The notes beneath the pieces are model-generated. The model saw nothing but the letters and a program-made list of their open reading frames with translations. It was not told the origin of the DNA and ran no database searches. This document shows positions 1-5,670 of a stretch of 5,670 nucleotides of DNA, one piece after another. The stretch's first letter is position 1; each line of letters opens with the position of its first letter. This DNA comes from an uncultured Eubacteriales bacterium (GTDB lineage: Bacteria; Bacillota; Clostridia; Christensenellales; Borkfalkiaceae), in NCBI GenBank assembly GCA_905207385.1, contig CAJLLH010000088.1:1-5670 (forward strand), given 5' to 3'. A program made the position numbers and the translations under genes.

Positions 1-36
1 CTGAGCGTTCAGGTCAAAATTTTTTTGGAGGAGTGA
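1..36 (+). CDS. Possible 3' end of an upstream gene (11 codons)
   Basis: Reading from base 1, the frame is open for 11 codons ([11 protein letters not shown]) and stops at a TGA at 34-36 that overlaps the purC Shine-Dalgarno. In clostridial pur operons purE often precedes purC, and a charged helical C-terminus would suit PurE, but 11 residues cannot identify a family. The frame could equally be open by chance. The frame of purC itself has a TGA at 2-4, so purC cannot extend upstream. Confidence 0.25.
   Translation: MSVQVKIFLEE
27..33 (+). promoter_or_regulatory. Strong Shine-Dalgarno for purC
   Basis: GGAGGAG lies 7 nt before the ATG at 41 and follows a run of seven T (20-26). It is the strongest ribosome binding site in the window. 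Together with the in-frame stop at 2-4 it fixes the purC start. No promoter can be judged because only 26 bases lie upstream. Confidence 0.85.
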
Positions 37-40
37 TACT

Positions 41-763
41 ATGCAGAAACTCGGTCAGCTCTACGAGGGCAAGGCGAAAAAGGTGTACGCGACGGACGAT
101 CCCGATATCGTCATCGTCGAATATAAAGACGACGCGACCGCGTTCAACGGGCTCAAAAAGGGCACGATCGCGGGCAAGGGCGTCATCAACAACAAAATGA
201 GCAACATGCTCATGGCTATGCTTGAAAAGAAGGGCGTTCCCACGCACTTTGTAGAGCAGCTTTCGGACAGGGATACCGTAGTTAAAAAGGTTCAGATAGT
301 TCCCCTCGAAGTAATCATAAGGAACGTTGCCGCAGGCAGCTTCTCCAAGCGTTACGGCGTAAAGGAAGGCACAAAGCTTTCTATCCCCACCATAGAATTT
401 TCATATAAGTGCGACGCGCTTGACGATCCCCTTATAAACGATTACCACGCGCTCGCTTTAAACCTTGCCACCGAGCAGGAAATAGCTAAAATAAAGGAAC
501 TTGCATTCAAGGTAAACGACCTTCTTATAGAGTTCTTCAAGCACCTCAACATCGACCTTATCGACTTCAAGCTCGAGTTCGGCAGATTCCACGGTCAGAT
601 AGTTCTCGCCGACGAAATTTCGCCCGATACCTGCCGTTTCTGGGAAGCAGGCTCCTGGGATACCGAAAAGCACGTCAGCCTGGATAAAGACAGGTTCCGT
701 CGCGACCTCGGCGGTGTGGAAGACGCATACAACGAAGTATTCAAACGCCTTACCTCGGAGTAA
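41..763 (+). CDS. purC: SAICAR synthetase (phosphoribosylaminoimidazole-succinocarboxamide synthase)
   Basis: PurC is the cytosolic enzyme that couples CAIR with L-aspartate, using ATP, to give SAICAR in IMP synthesis. The 240-residue product has the usual length of the single-domain bacterial enzyme. The N-terminal nucleotide-binding segment YEGKAKKVY is at residues 8-16 and KDDATAFNG at 29-37. The two family signatures are present: [15 protein letters not shown] at 86-100 and LIDFKLEFG at 173-181, followed by [11 protein letters not shown] at 191-201. The start has a strong Shine-Dalgarno 7 nt upstream. It ends 6 nt before the purF-like gene, and its last two codons contain that gene's ribosome binding site, so the two are probably translationally coupled. 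The first 85 codons use ATC for all four Ile, while the rest uses mainly ATA, as the downstream genes do. Confidence 0.98.
   Translation: MQKLGQLYEGKAKKVYATDDPDIVIVEYKDDATAFNGLKKGTIAGKGVINNKMSNMLMAMLEKKGVPTHFVEQLSDRDTVVKKVQIVPLEVIIRNVAAGSFSKRYGVKEGTKLSIPTIEFSYKCDALDDPLINDYHALALNLATEQEIAKIKELAFKVNDLLIEFFKHLNIDLIDFKLEFGRFHGQIVLADEISPDTCRFWEAGSWDTEKHVSLDKDRFRRDLGGVEDAYNEVFKRLTSE
757..760 (+). promoter_or_regulatory. Shine-Dalgarno of the purF-like gene, inside the end of purC
   Basis: GGAG overlaps the last purC codons and lies 9 nt before the ATG at 770. It supports 770 as the true start. This matters because that start gives a protein without an N-terminal cysteine. In the same frame the purC stop TAA at 761-763 is only two codons upstream, so no longer form exists. 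Confidence 0.7.
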
Positions 764-769
764 AGATAT

Positions 770-2191
770 ATGGGTGGATTTTTCGGCTCGGTAAAAAGGA
801 GCAGCGCCGTTTTCGACGTGTTCCTCGGAACGGACTATCATTCTCACCTCGGCACCAAGCGCGGCGGCATGGCGGCATACGATGCGTCAATCGGCCTTCA
901 GCGCGAAATACATAACATAGAAAACGCGCCCTTCCGCACCAAGTTCGAGCGCGTCCTTTCTGAAATGAGCGGCAACGCCGCCATCGGTTGCATAAGCGAC
1001 ACAGACCCTCAGCCCCTTTTAATGGTGTCAAGGGTAGGCAAGTACGCCATAAGCACGGTAGGCGTTATAAATAACTCTGCGCAGCTCATGCAGAAAATAC
1101 TTTCCCGCGGCGGCTATTTCGACGCCATGACGGGCAGCAAGGTAAACACCAACGAACTTGTTGCAGCTCTAATAAATTCAAAAGATTCTTACGTAGAGGG
1201 CATACGCTACGCTCAGGACAGCATAGACGGCACGGCATCCATCCTCATTCTTACCGACCGCGGCACGATTATAGCCGCAAGGGACAAGCTTGGCAGGCTT
1301 CCCGTACAGCTCGGCAAAAGTGAAGACGGCTACTGCGTATCCTTTGAAAGTTTTGCTTATAAAAAACTGGGCTATACCGATTTGCGCGAACTCGGCCCCG
1401 GCGAAATTGTGGAAATTTCGGCTGAAGGCGTAACCCAGCTTGCGCCTCCGGGCGAGAAGATGCGGATATGCGCGTTCCTCTGGTCGTATTACGGCTATCC
1501 CACGTCATCTTACGAAGGGGTAAACGTAGAGATGATGCGCTACAAAAACGGCGAAATTTTTGCCCGCAACGATGCAAAGACGCACGATATGCACGGCATA
1601 GATTACGTCGGCGGCGTACCGGATTCGGGCACTCCCCACGCAATAGGCTACGCAAACGCCTGCAAAGTTCCGTTTGCCCGCCCCTACATAAAATATACGC
1701 CCACCTGGTCGCGCAGCTTCATGCCTGTGAACCAGACCGAGCGCAACAAAGTCGCAAAAATGAAGCTCATACCCGTTCACGAGCTTATCGAAGGGAAGAG
1801 GCTTCTTCTTGTAGACGATTCCATTGTTCGCGGCACTCAGCTTAAAGAGACGGTGGACTTTTTGTATTCCCACGGCGCAAAGGCGGTGCATATGCGTTCG
1901 GCGTGCCCTCCTATAATGTACGGCTGCAAGTACCTTAACTTTTCGCGTTCTTCCGGCGACATGGACCTTATCACCCGCCGCGTTATGGCGGAGCTTGAGG
2001 GTGACGAGGCGGTTGCGCACCTTGAAGAATACAGCAACTCACAGACGGAGCGCGGCAAGGCTATGCGTAAGGCCATTTGCGATAAGTTCCAGTTTGAATC
2101 TCTGGAGTTCCAGTCTATCGAAGGACTGACAGAGGCCATAGGCTTAGAACCCTGCAAGCTTTGCACGTATTGTTGGACAGGCAAAGAGTAA
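770..2191 (+). CDS. PurF-like phosphoribosyltransferase paralogue with a degenerate, probably inactive glutaminase domain
   Basis: This 473-residue protein aligns with PurF end to end but is specialised. Canonical PurF is an N-terminal nucleophile glutaminase joined to a PRPP-using transferase. Here the first residues are MGGFFG, so the catalytic Cys is Gly. By alignment with the downstream PurF (residues 86, 115, 140), the glutamine-site Arg, Asn and Asp are Ser76, Val97 and Thr127. HRGQESGG is replaced by TKRGGMAA (29-36). The transferase domain looks intact: VPDSG at 283-287 and the PRPP loop VDDSIVRGT at 348-356. Cys234, Cys386, Cys465 and Cys468 match the four Fe-S ligand positions of Bacillus-type PurF; Cys379 and Cys462 are extra. 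The flexible loop KNRYVGRTF is changed to KYTPTWSRSF (308-317). About 28 residues are inserted between the third and fourth ligands, and the C-terminus ends five residues after the last Cys. Possible roles, all inferred, are an ammonia-dependent phosphoribosylamine synthase, a regulatory partner of PurF, or a transferase with another acceptor. Confidence 0.9.
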   Translation: MGGFFGSVKRSSAVFDVFLGTDYHSHLGTKRGGMAAYDASIGLQREIHNIENAPFRTKFERVLSEMSGNAAIGCISDTDPQPLLMVSRVGKYAISTVGVINNSAQLMQKILSRGGYFDAMTGSKVNTNELVAALINSKDSYVEGIRYAQDSIDGTASILILTDRGTIIAARDKLGRLPVQLGKSEDGYCVSFESFAYKKLGYTDLRELGPGEIVEISAEGVTQLAPPGEKMRICAFLWSYYGYPTSSYEGVNVEMMRYKNGEIFARNDAKTHDMHGIDYVGGVPDSGTPHAIGYANACKVPFARPYIKYTPTWSRSFMPVNQTERNKVAKMKLIPVHELIEGKRLLLVDDSIVRGTQLKETVDFLYSHGAKAVHMRSACPPIMYGCKYLNFSRSSGDMDLITRRVMAELEGDEAVAHLEEYSNSQTERGKAMRKAICDKFQFESLEFQSIEGLTEAIGLEPCKLCTYCWTGKE

Positions 2192-2200
2192 GCTTAATTC

Positions 2201-2205
2201 GGGAG
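2201..2205 (+). promoter_or_regulatory. Shine-Dalgarno of purF with short spacing
   Basis: GGGAG lies only 4 nt before the ATG at 2210, closer than usual. No other in-frame start is available before the catalytic Cys codon at 2243. The 18-nt gap after the purF-like gene leaves no room for an ordinary promoter, so purF is presumably read from the same transcript. Confidence 0.55.
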
Positions 2206-2209
2206 ATAT

Positions 2210-3622
2210 ATGGACGAAATTCATGACGAAATTCATGATGAGTGCGGTGTTTTCGGGGTATATTCATCGGAAAACCGCACCGTCGCGCACACGGTATACT
2301 ACGGGCTTTACGCCCTGCAGCACAGAGGTCAGGAAAGCGGCGGCATAGCCGTGGCTTTTGCGGACAAAATATCATACTATAAGGGCATGGGGCTCATACC
2401 CGAAATTTTTTCGGGCGGCAAGCTTGAAAGTCTGCCCGAAGGCGATATAGCAATAGGTCACGTCCGCTATTCAACCACAGGCGCAAGCCAGCTGCTCAAC
2501 GCCCAGCCCATAGTATTTACGGGCAAGTGCGGAAAAATGGCTCTCGCGCACAACGGCAACCTTATAAACACAAGGCAGTTGCGCGAAGAGCTTATACAAA
2601 ACAATGCCGTATTCCAGACCACAATCGACTCCGAAGTAATGGCTATAATGATAAACAGCCTTTCGGACGGAGACATACTCACGGGCGTAAAGCGCGCGTG
2701 CCCGCGTTTTAAAGGCGCTTACGCGCTCGTTATAATGACTACGGACAAGCTTATCGCCGTCCGCGACCCTTACGGCATACGCCCGCTGTGCATAGGCACG
2801 GCTGACGACGACGTTATGGTTGCAAGCGAAAGTTGCGCGCTCGACGCGGTCGGCGCAAACTTCCTGCGCGATGTTAAGCCGGGCGAAATAGTCGTTATAG
2901 ATTCAAAGGGCATAATATCGCACATGATGGACGATATTCCCAAGGAAAGCCGCTTGTGCATATTCGAATACGTATATTTTGCCCGTCATGATTCCGTTAT
3001 AGACGGTTGCAGCGTATACGCCGCCCGTCAGGAAGCGGGCAGACTGCTTGCAAGGCACTACGGTGTGGAAGCGGATATGGTTGCGGGCGTGCCCGACAGT
3101 GCAAACGTTGCGGCGCGCGCTTACGCTGAGGAAAGCGGAATTCCGTTTGTGGAAGCGCTGGCAAAGAACAGGTACGTGGGCAGAACTTTCATTCAGCCCG
3201 ACCAGCGCCAGCGCGAAAGCAGCCTCAACGTAAAAATGAACGCCATCCGCGCAAATATCCGCGGCAAAAGGATAATAATAATAGACGACTCGATAGTGCG
3301 CGGCACTACAATGCGCAAGATAATCAATCTTCTGCGCGAAGCGGGCGCAAAGGAAGTGCACATACGCATATGTTCGCCTGTTGTAAAGCACCCTTGCCAT
3401 CTCGGCATAGACACGCAGAGCTATTCACAGCTCATCGGCGCTTACAAAGACGAAAACCAGATCTGTAAAAGCATCGGCGCAGACAGCTTGCGTTATCTTT
3501 CCGCCGAACATCTTGTACAGTCTTGCAAGCAATGCAATTTAAATTTCTGCCAGGGCTGCTTCACGGGCGAATACCCTTACGCCGTGGACGAGTACGAGGC
3601 AGACAAACTCAAACTAGAATAA
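2210..3622 (+). CDS. purF: Amidophosphoribosyltransferase (glutamine PRPP amidotransferase)
   Basis: PurF catalyses the committed first step: PRPP plus glutamine gives 5-phosphoribosylamine, glutamate and pyrophosphate. The 470-residue product is of the Bacillus type. An 11-residue propeptide precedes Cys12, the nucleophile exposed by self-cleavage, in ECGVFG. The glutamine site is complete: LQHRGQESGG (36-45), Arg86 in GHVRYSTTG, Asn115-Gly116 in AHNGN and Asp140. The transferase half has VPDSA (294-298), the flexible loop KNRYVGRTFI (319-328) and the PRPP loop IDDSIVRGTT (358-367). Cys250, Cys396, Cys447 and Cys450 match the 4Fe-4S ligands seen in B. subtilis PurF, where the cluster makes the enzyme oxygen sensitive; Cys439 and Cys442 are additional. 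Family members are inhibited by AMP/GMP-type nucleotides. This is the window's fully equipped PurF and follows its glutaminase-defective paralogue by 18 nt. Confidence 0.98.
   Translation: MDEIHDEIHDECGVFGVYSSENRTVAHTVYYGLYALQHRGQESGGIAVAFADKISYYKGMGLIPEIFSGGKLESLPEGDIAIGHVRYSTTGASQLLNAQPIVFTGKCGKMALAHNGNLINTRQLREELIQNNAVFQTTIDSEVMAIMINSLSDGDILTGVKRACPRFKGAYALVIMTTDKLIAVRDPYGIRPLCIGTADDDVMVASESCALDAVGANFLRDVKPGEIVVIDSKGIISHMMDDIPKESRLCIFEYVYFARHDSVIDGCSVYAARQEAGRLLARHYGVEADMVAGVPDSANVAARAYAEESGIPFVEALAKNRYVGRTFIQPDQRQRESSLNVKMNAIRANIRGKRIIIIDDSIVRGTTMRKIINLLREAGAKEVHIRICSPVVKHPCHLGIDTQSYSQLIGAYKDENQICKSIGADSLRYLSAEHLVQSCKQCNLNFCQGCFTGEYPYAVDEYEADKLKLE
2213..2236 (+). repeat. Perfect 12-bp tandem duplication in the purF propeptide
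   Basis: GACGAAATTCAT occurs twice in direct succession (2213-2224 and 2225-2236), followed by GATGAG, which repeats the first two amino acids with other third bases. It encodes DEIH-DEIH-DE just before Cys12. The unit is a whole number of codons, so the frame is kept. Without the second copy the propeptide would be 7 residues instead of 11. Exact identity of the copies suggests a recent duplication. Confidence 0.9.
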
Positions 3623-3624
3623 GC

Positions 3625-3638
3625 GAGGTATAAAAGGA
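3625..3638 (+). promoter_or_regulatory. Ambiguous ribosome binding region of purM
   Basis: Two candidate Shine-Dalgarno sites precede the ATG at 3642: GAGG at 3625-3628, 13 nt away, and AAAAGGA at 3632-3638, only 3 nt away. Neither has ideal spacing. The start is nevertheless well supported by protein similarity, since PurM proteins usually begin shortly before the YKDSGVD motif. Confidence 0.45.
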
Positions 3639-3641
3639 TTT

Positions 3642-4664
3642 ATGGCTATTTCTTATAAGGACAGCGGCGTAGACGTTGAAAGAGGCTACGAGGCCGTAAG
3701 GCTGATGAAGCAGTACGTGCAGTCTACCTATAACAATAACGTATTGGGCGATATAGGTTCTTTCGGCGGCTTTTACGAACTTTCCAAGGGCATGAAAAAT
3801 CCCGTTCTGGTAGCGGGAACTGACGGCGTAGGCACCAAGCTCAAGTACGCATTCATTGCGGACAAGCACAACACCATAGGCATAGACGCCGTCGCCATGT
3901 GCGTGAACGACATAGTTTGCCAGGGCGCAAAGCCTTTGTTCTTCCTCGATTATTTTGCAACGGGCAAACTTTCCCCCGAAACGGTTGCAACGGTAGTTGC
4001 AGGCGTAGCCGAAGGCTGCAGGCAGTCCGGCGCTGCGCTTATAGGCGGTGAAACGGCTGAAATGCCCGGATTCTATGCAGACGGCGAATACGATATCGCT
4101 GGTTTTGCCGTAGGCGTAGTTGACAAAAAGAAGATTATAAACGGCAGCAAAATAAAGTCCGGCGACGTGCTCATAGGCATTAAGTCAAGCGGCGTGCATT
4201 CCAACGGCTATTCGCTTGTAAGAAAGCTTTTCGGCGAAGACAAAGCGCAGCTTGAAAAGTACGATCCCCGCCTCGGCGCGCGCACGATAGACGTGCTTTT
4301 GCGTCCTACCAGAATATACGTCCGCTCCATACTCAACCTTATAGAAAAGGTCAACGTAAAGGGCATAGCCCACATCACGGGCGGCGGCTTTATCGAAAAC
4401 ATTCCCCGCATCTTCCCCAAGGGCATCGGTTGCGAAATCTGGATGCGCTCTTACGAAGTTCCCCCCGTATTCAAAATCATGCAGGAAAAATCGGGCATCT
4501 CCGACGAGCAGATTTACAACACCTTCAATATGGGCATAGGCATGGTTGTGTGCGTAAGCAAGCGCGACGCCGAAAAGACTATGGAAATTTTAAGGTCGAC
4601 GGGCGAAGAGTGCTGCGTAATAGGCAAAGCTATAAAAGGCAGCGGGGTTAAACTTATAAAATGA
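3642..4664 (+). CDS. purM: Phosphoribosylformylglycinamidine cyclo-ligase (AIR synthetase)
   Basis: PurM uses ATP to close the imidazole ring, turning FGAM into AIR. The product has 340 residues, close to the usual bacterial length (about 345). Motifs of the PurM/PurL ATP-binding superfamily run in the expected order: YKDSGVD (5-11), GDIGSFGGFYEL (36-47), DGVGTKLK (61-68), MCVNDIVCQGAKPLFFLDY (86-104), GGETAEMPGFY (135-145), SSGVHSNGYSLVR (182-194), LRPTRIY (220-226), HITGGGFIENIPR (244-256) and FNMGIGM (295-301). Nothing is missing or broken. It starts 19 nt after purF, and its stop overlaps the purN start as ATGA, which implies translational coupling of steps 5 and 3 of the pathway. Its substrate producer PurL is not in this window. 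Confidence 0.98.
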   Translation: MAISYKDSGVDVERGYEAVRLMKQYVQSTYNNNVLGDIGSFGGFYELSKGMKNPVLVAGTDGVGTKLKYAFIADKHNTIGIDAVAMCVNDIVCQGAKPLFFLDYFATGKLSPETVATVVAGVAEGCRQSGAALIGGETAEMPGFYADGEYDIAGFAVGVVDKKKIINGSKIKSGDVLIGIKSSGVHSNGYSLVRKLFGEDKAQLEKYDPRLGARTIDVLLRPTRIYVRSILNLIEKVNVKGIAHITGGGFIENIPRIFPKGIGCEIWMRSYEVPPVFKIMQEKSGISDEQIYNTFNMGIGMVVCVSKRDAEKTMEILRSTGEECCVIGKAIKGSGVKLIK

Positions 4665-5278
4665 AGCGCATAGCTGTATTTGCTTCGGGCGGCGGCACTG
4701 ATTTTCAGTCGGTAATAGACGCCAACGAACGCGATAACTTCTGCGAAATATCCGTGCTTATAGCTTCAAAAAGCGGCATAGGCGCAATCGAACGCGCAAA
4801 AAAGCACGGCATCCGCGCGGAGGTATTCGCAAAAGCCGACTATCCCGACCTTGAAACGCTGTACTCGGCTCTTACAGAACTTTTAAAAGAGCTTTCAATA
4901 GATTACATCGTGCTTGCGGGCTGGCTTAAAATAATTCCCGAAAGTTTTATAAAGAACTTTGAAGACAGAATAATAAACATACATCCTTCGCTCATTCCGT
5001 CGTTCTGCGGCGGCGGGTTTTACGGGCTCAGGGTGCACAAAGCCGTGCTCGATTACGGCGCAAAAATTTCGGGCTGCACCGTTCACTTTGTCAACGAAGT
5101 GCCCGACGGCGGCGCTATAATCGCTCAGCGCGCGGTGGAAGTAGCAGACGGCGACACGCCCGAAACGCTTCAGTCGCGCATTCTTGAAGAGGAGCACAAG
5201 CTTCTGCCTTACTGCGTCAAAAAGCTGTGCGAGGGCAAGGTAATAAAGGAAGGCCGCAAGGTTACCGTGCTCGATTGA
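4661..5278 (+). CDS. purN: Phosphoribosylglycinamide formyltransferase (GAR transformylase, folate dependent)
   Basis: PurN transfers a formyl group from 10-formyl-tetrahydrofolate to GAR, giving FGAR. The product is 205 residues, near the 212 of E. coli PurN. The phosphate/GAR-binding start SGGGTDFQS is at residues 9-17. The catalytic triad of the family is visible: Asn106 and His108 in INIHPSLIPSF, and Asp149 in VHFVNEVPDGG. The FCGGGFYGLRVH segment (115-126) replaces the short PGLHTH-type loop of E. coli and, from memory, is typical of Firmicutes PurN. The ATG overlaps the purM stop by 4 nt. The only upstream purine-rich site, GCGGGG at 4642-4647, is a weak Shine-Dalgarno, so initiation probably relies on ribosomes ending purM. 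Ile is written ATA in 13 of 21 positions. Confidence 0.97.
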   Translation: MKRIAVFASGGGTDFQSVIDANERDNFCEISVLIASKSGIGAIERAKKHGIRAEVFAKADYPDLETLYSALTELLKELSIDYIVLAGWLKIIPESFIKNFEDRIINIHPSLIPSFCGGGFYGLRVHKAVLDYGAKISGCTVHFVNEVPDGGAIIAQRAVEVADGDTPETLQSRILEEEHKLLPYCVKKLCEGKVIKEGRKVTVLD

Positions 5279-5310
5279 TTGGGGCATAGTACGCGGTCAA
5301 TTTGCAAAAA

Positions 5311-5325
5311 CGCCGCAATGCGGCG
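5311..5325. terminator. Hairpin CGCCGC-AAT-GCGGCG; terminator-like only on the - strand
   Basis: A perfect 6-bp GC-only stem closes a 3-nt loop (CGCCGC 5311-5316, AAT, GCGGCG 5320-5325). On the + strand it is followed by GTCTG, with no T run, so it should not end the pur transcript. On the - strand the stem is followed directly by five T (complement of AAAAA at 5306-5310), the form of a short intrinsic terminator. There is no - strand gene in the window for it to serve. A role as an mRNA processing or stability stem between purN and purH is equally possible. Confidence 0.4.
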
Positions 5326-5345
5326 GTCTGAAAAATATTATATTC

Positions 5346-5351
5346 GTGAGG
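5346..5351 (+). promoter_or_regulatory. Shine-Dalgarno of purH
   Basis: GTGAGG lies 9 nt before the ATG at 5361. A second in-frame ATG at 5367 directly abuts the GGAG of 5363-5366 and is 15 nt from this site, so 5361 is the better start. Confidence 0.65.
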
Positions 5352-5360
5352 TTTACATAA

Positions 5361-5670
5361 ATGGAGATGAAAAAAAGGGCGCTTGTCAGCGTTTCTGACA
5401 AAACGGGAGTTGTGGACTTCTGCAAGGGACTTATAGCAAACGGTTTTGAAATTATTTCAACCGGCGGCACGGCTAAGGCTCTTAAAGACGCGGGTCTCAA
5501 AGTCATAGGCATATCGGAAATAACGGGCTTCCCCGAGTGCCTCGACGGCAGGGTAAAAACCCTTCATCCCAACGTACATGCGGGACTTCTTGCCATGCGC
5601 TCCAATCCCGAGCACATGAAGCAGCTCGAAGAGCTCAACATCAACACCATAGACATAGTGGCGGGAAACC
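5361..5670 (+). CDS. purH: PurH, AICAR transformylase/IMP cyclohydrolase (N-terminal part, cut by window end)
   Basis: PurH is the bifunctional enzyme for the last two steps: formylation of AICAR by 10-formyl-tetrahydrofolate, then ring closure to IMP. Only the first 103 codons are present; the full protein is normally a little over 500 residues. These belong to the N-terminal cyclohydrolase (MGS-like) domain. Visible motifs are [11 protein letters not shown] (6-16), STGGTAKAL (33-41) and [20 protein letters not shown] (55-74), with Lys66-Thr67 at the positions known to be important in the cyclohydrolase site of the human homologue. The frame ends in IDIVAGN, just before where LYPF is expected. 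The formyltransferase domain lies outside the window. It is the only gene here with a sizeable gap (82 nt) before it. Confidence 0.97.
   Translation, partial: MEMKKRALVSVSDKTGVVDFCKGLIANGFEIISTGGTAKALKDAGLKVIGISEITGFPECLDGRVKTLHPNVHAGLLAMRSNPEHMKQLEELNINTIDIVAGN

Larger units (their letters stand above)
5279..5360 (+). other. purN-purH intercistronic region
   Basis: This 82-nt gap is the largest in the window. It contains a GC-rich hairpin (5311-5325), an A/T-rich stretch (5331-5344) and the purH ribosome binding site. TATTAT at 5336-5341 resembles a -10 box, but no fitting -35 box lies 16-18 nt upstream. I see no convincing internal promoter and no + strand terminator, so purH is most simply read through from purN. 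Confidence 0.6.

Noticed and set aside
1..26. Terminator before purC: small inverted repeat CTGA/TCAG (1-12) and seven T (20-26)
   Set aside because: The visible stem is 4 bp, cut by the window edge, and separated from the T run by 7 bases. It cannot be judged without upstream sequence.
761..769. A hidden longer start of the purF-like gene that would restore an N-terminal cysteine, or readthrough from purC (same frame)
   Set aside because: The purC TAA at 761-763 is in frame, with only AGA TAT between it and the ATG, and no Cys codon is there. A readthrough fusion is possible only in principle; the GGAG at 757-760 supports separate initiation.
1505..2020. Long antisense open frames, such as that opposite the purF-like gene
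   Set aside because: They lie fully opposite well supported genes, show no recognisable motifs, and are expected by chance from the GC-biased codon positions.
770..2191. The purF-like gene as a pseudogene
   Set aside because: The frame is open over 473 codons, has its own ribosome binding site, and keeps the PRPP loop and Fe-S cysteines. Losses are confined to the glutamine site, which suggests specialisation rather than decay.
2192..3641. Absence of purS, purQ and purL from the operon as a sign of a lost pathway step
   Set aside because: Clostridial operons often place a single-chain purL elsewhere, and the window shows only part of the operon.
4685..4711. PurN has Asp (SGGGTDFQ) where E. 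coli has Asn in the GAR-binding loop
   Set aside because: From memory this form is common in clostridial PurN, and the catalytic Asn106, His108 and Asp149 are all present.
5302..5341. Internal promoter before purH (TTGCAA at 5302, TATTAT at 5336)
   Set aside because: The spacing between the hexamers is 28 bases, far from 17, and no better -35 box exists.

Overview
The window is a run of de novo purine (IMP) biosynthesis genes, all on the + strand and tightly packed: purC, a purF-like paralogue, purF, purM, purN and the 5' end of purH. The order purC-purF-purM-purN-purH, with no purS/purQ/purL between purC and purF, matches the clostridial type of pur operon rather than the Bacillus one. Base composition looks close to half G+C. 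Isoleucine is written mostly as ATA (13 of 21 Ile codons in purN). PurN has the Firmicutes-like SGGGTDFQS and FCGGGFYG segments, and PurF has a propeptide and Fe-S cysteines. Together these suggest an uncultured or gut-type member of the Clostridia; the genus cannot be read from this.

Layout: 1-40 holds the leader of purC with a strong Shine-Dalgarno, and possibly the last codons of an upstream gene. purC (41-763) is followed after 6 nt by the purF-like gene (770-2191), then after 18 nt by purF (2210-3622), and after 19 nt by purM (3642-4664). purM overlaps purN (4661-5278) by ATGA. An 82-nt gap with a GC-rich hairpin separates purN from purH (5361 to beyond the window end). No gap exceeds 300 bases and no RNA gene, mobile element or CRISPR was seen.

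How the genes work together: PurF makes phosphoribosylamine from PRPP and glutamine (first step), PurN formylates GAR, PurM closes the imidazole ring to AIR, PurC joins aspartate to CAIR, and PurH carries out the last two steps to IMP. The purD, purL, purE and purB steps are not encoded in this window.

The unusual item is the second PurF family protein (473 aa). It keeps the PRPP-binding loop and the four Fe-S cysteine positions of PurF. It lacks the N-terminal nucleophile cysteine and the other glutamine-site residues (R, N, D), and an in-frame stop just upstream excludes a hidden start with a cysteine. It sits directly before a complete, canonical purF. This looks like a glutaminase-dead PurF partner or variant, not a decayed gene. 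I believe similar proteins are annotated simply as amidophosphoribosyltransferase in other anaerobes, so the sequence may not be new, but the function does not follow from that name.
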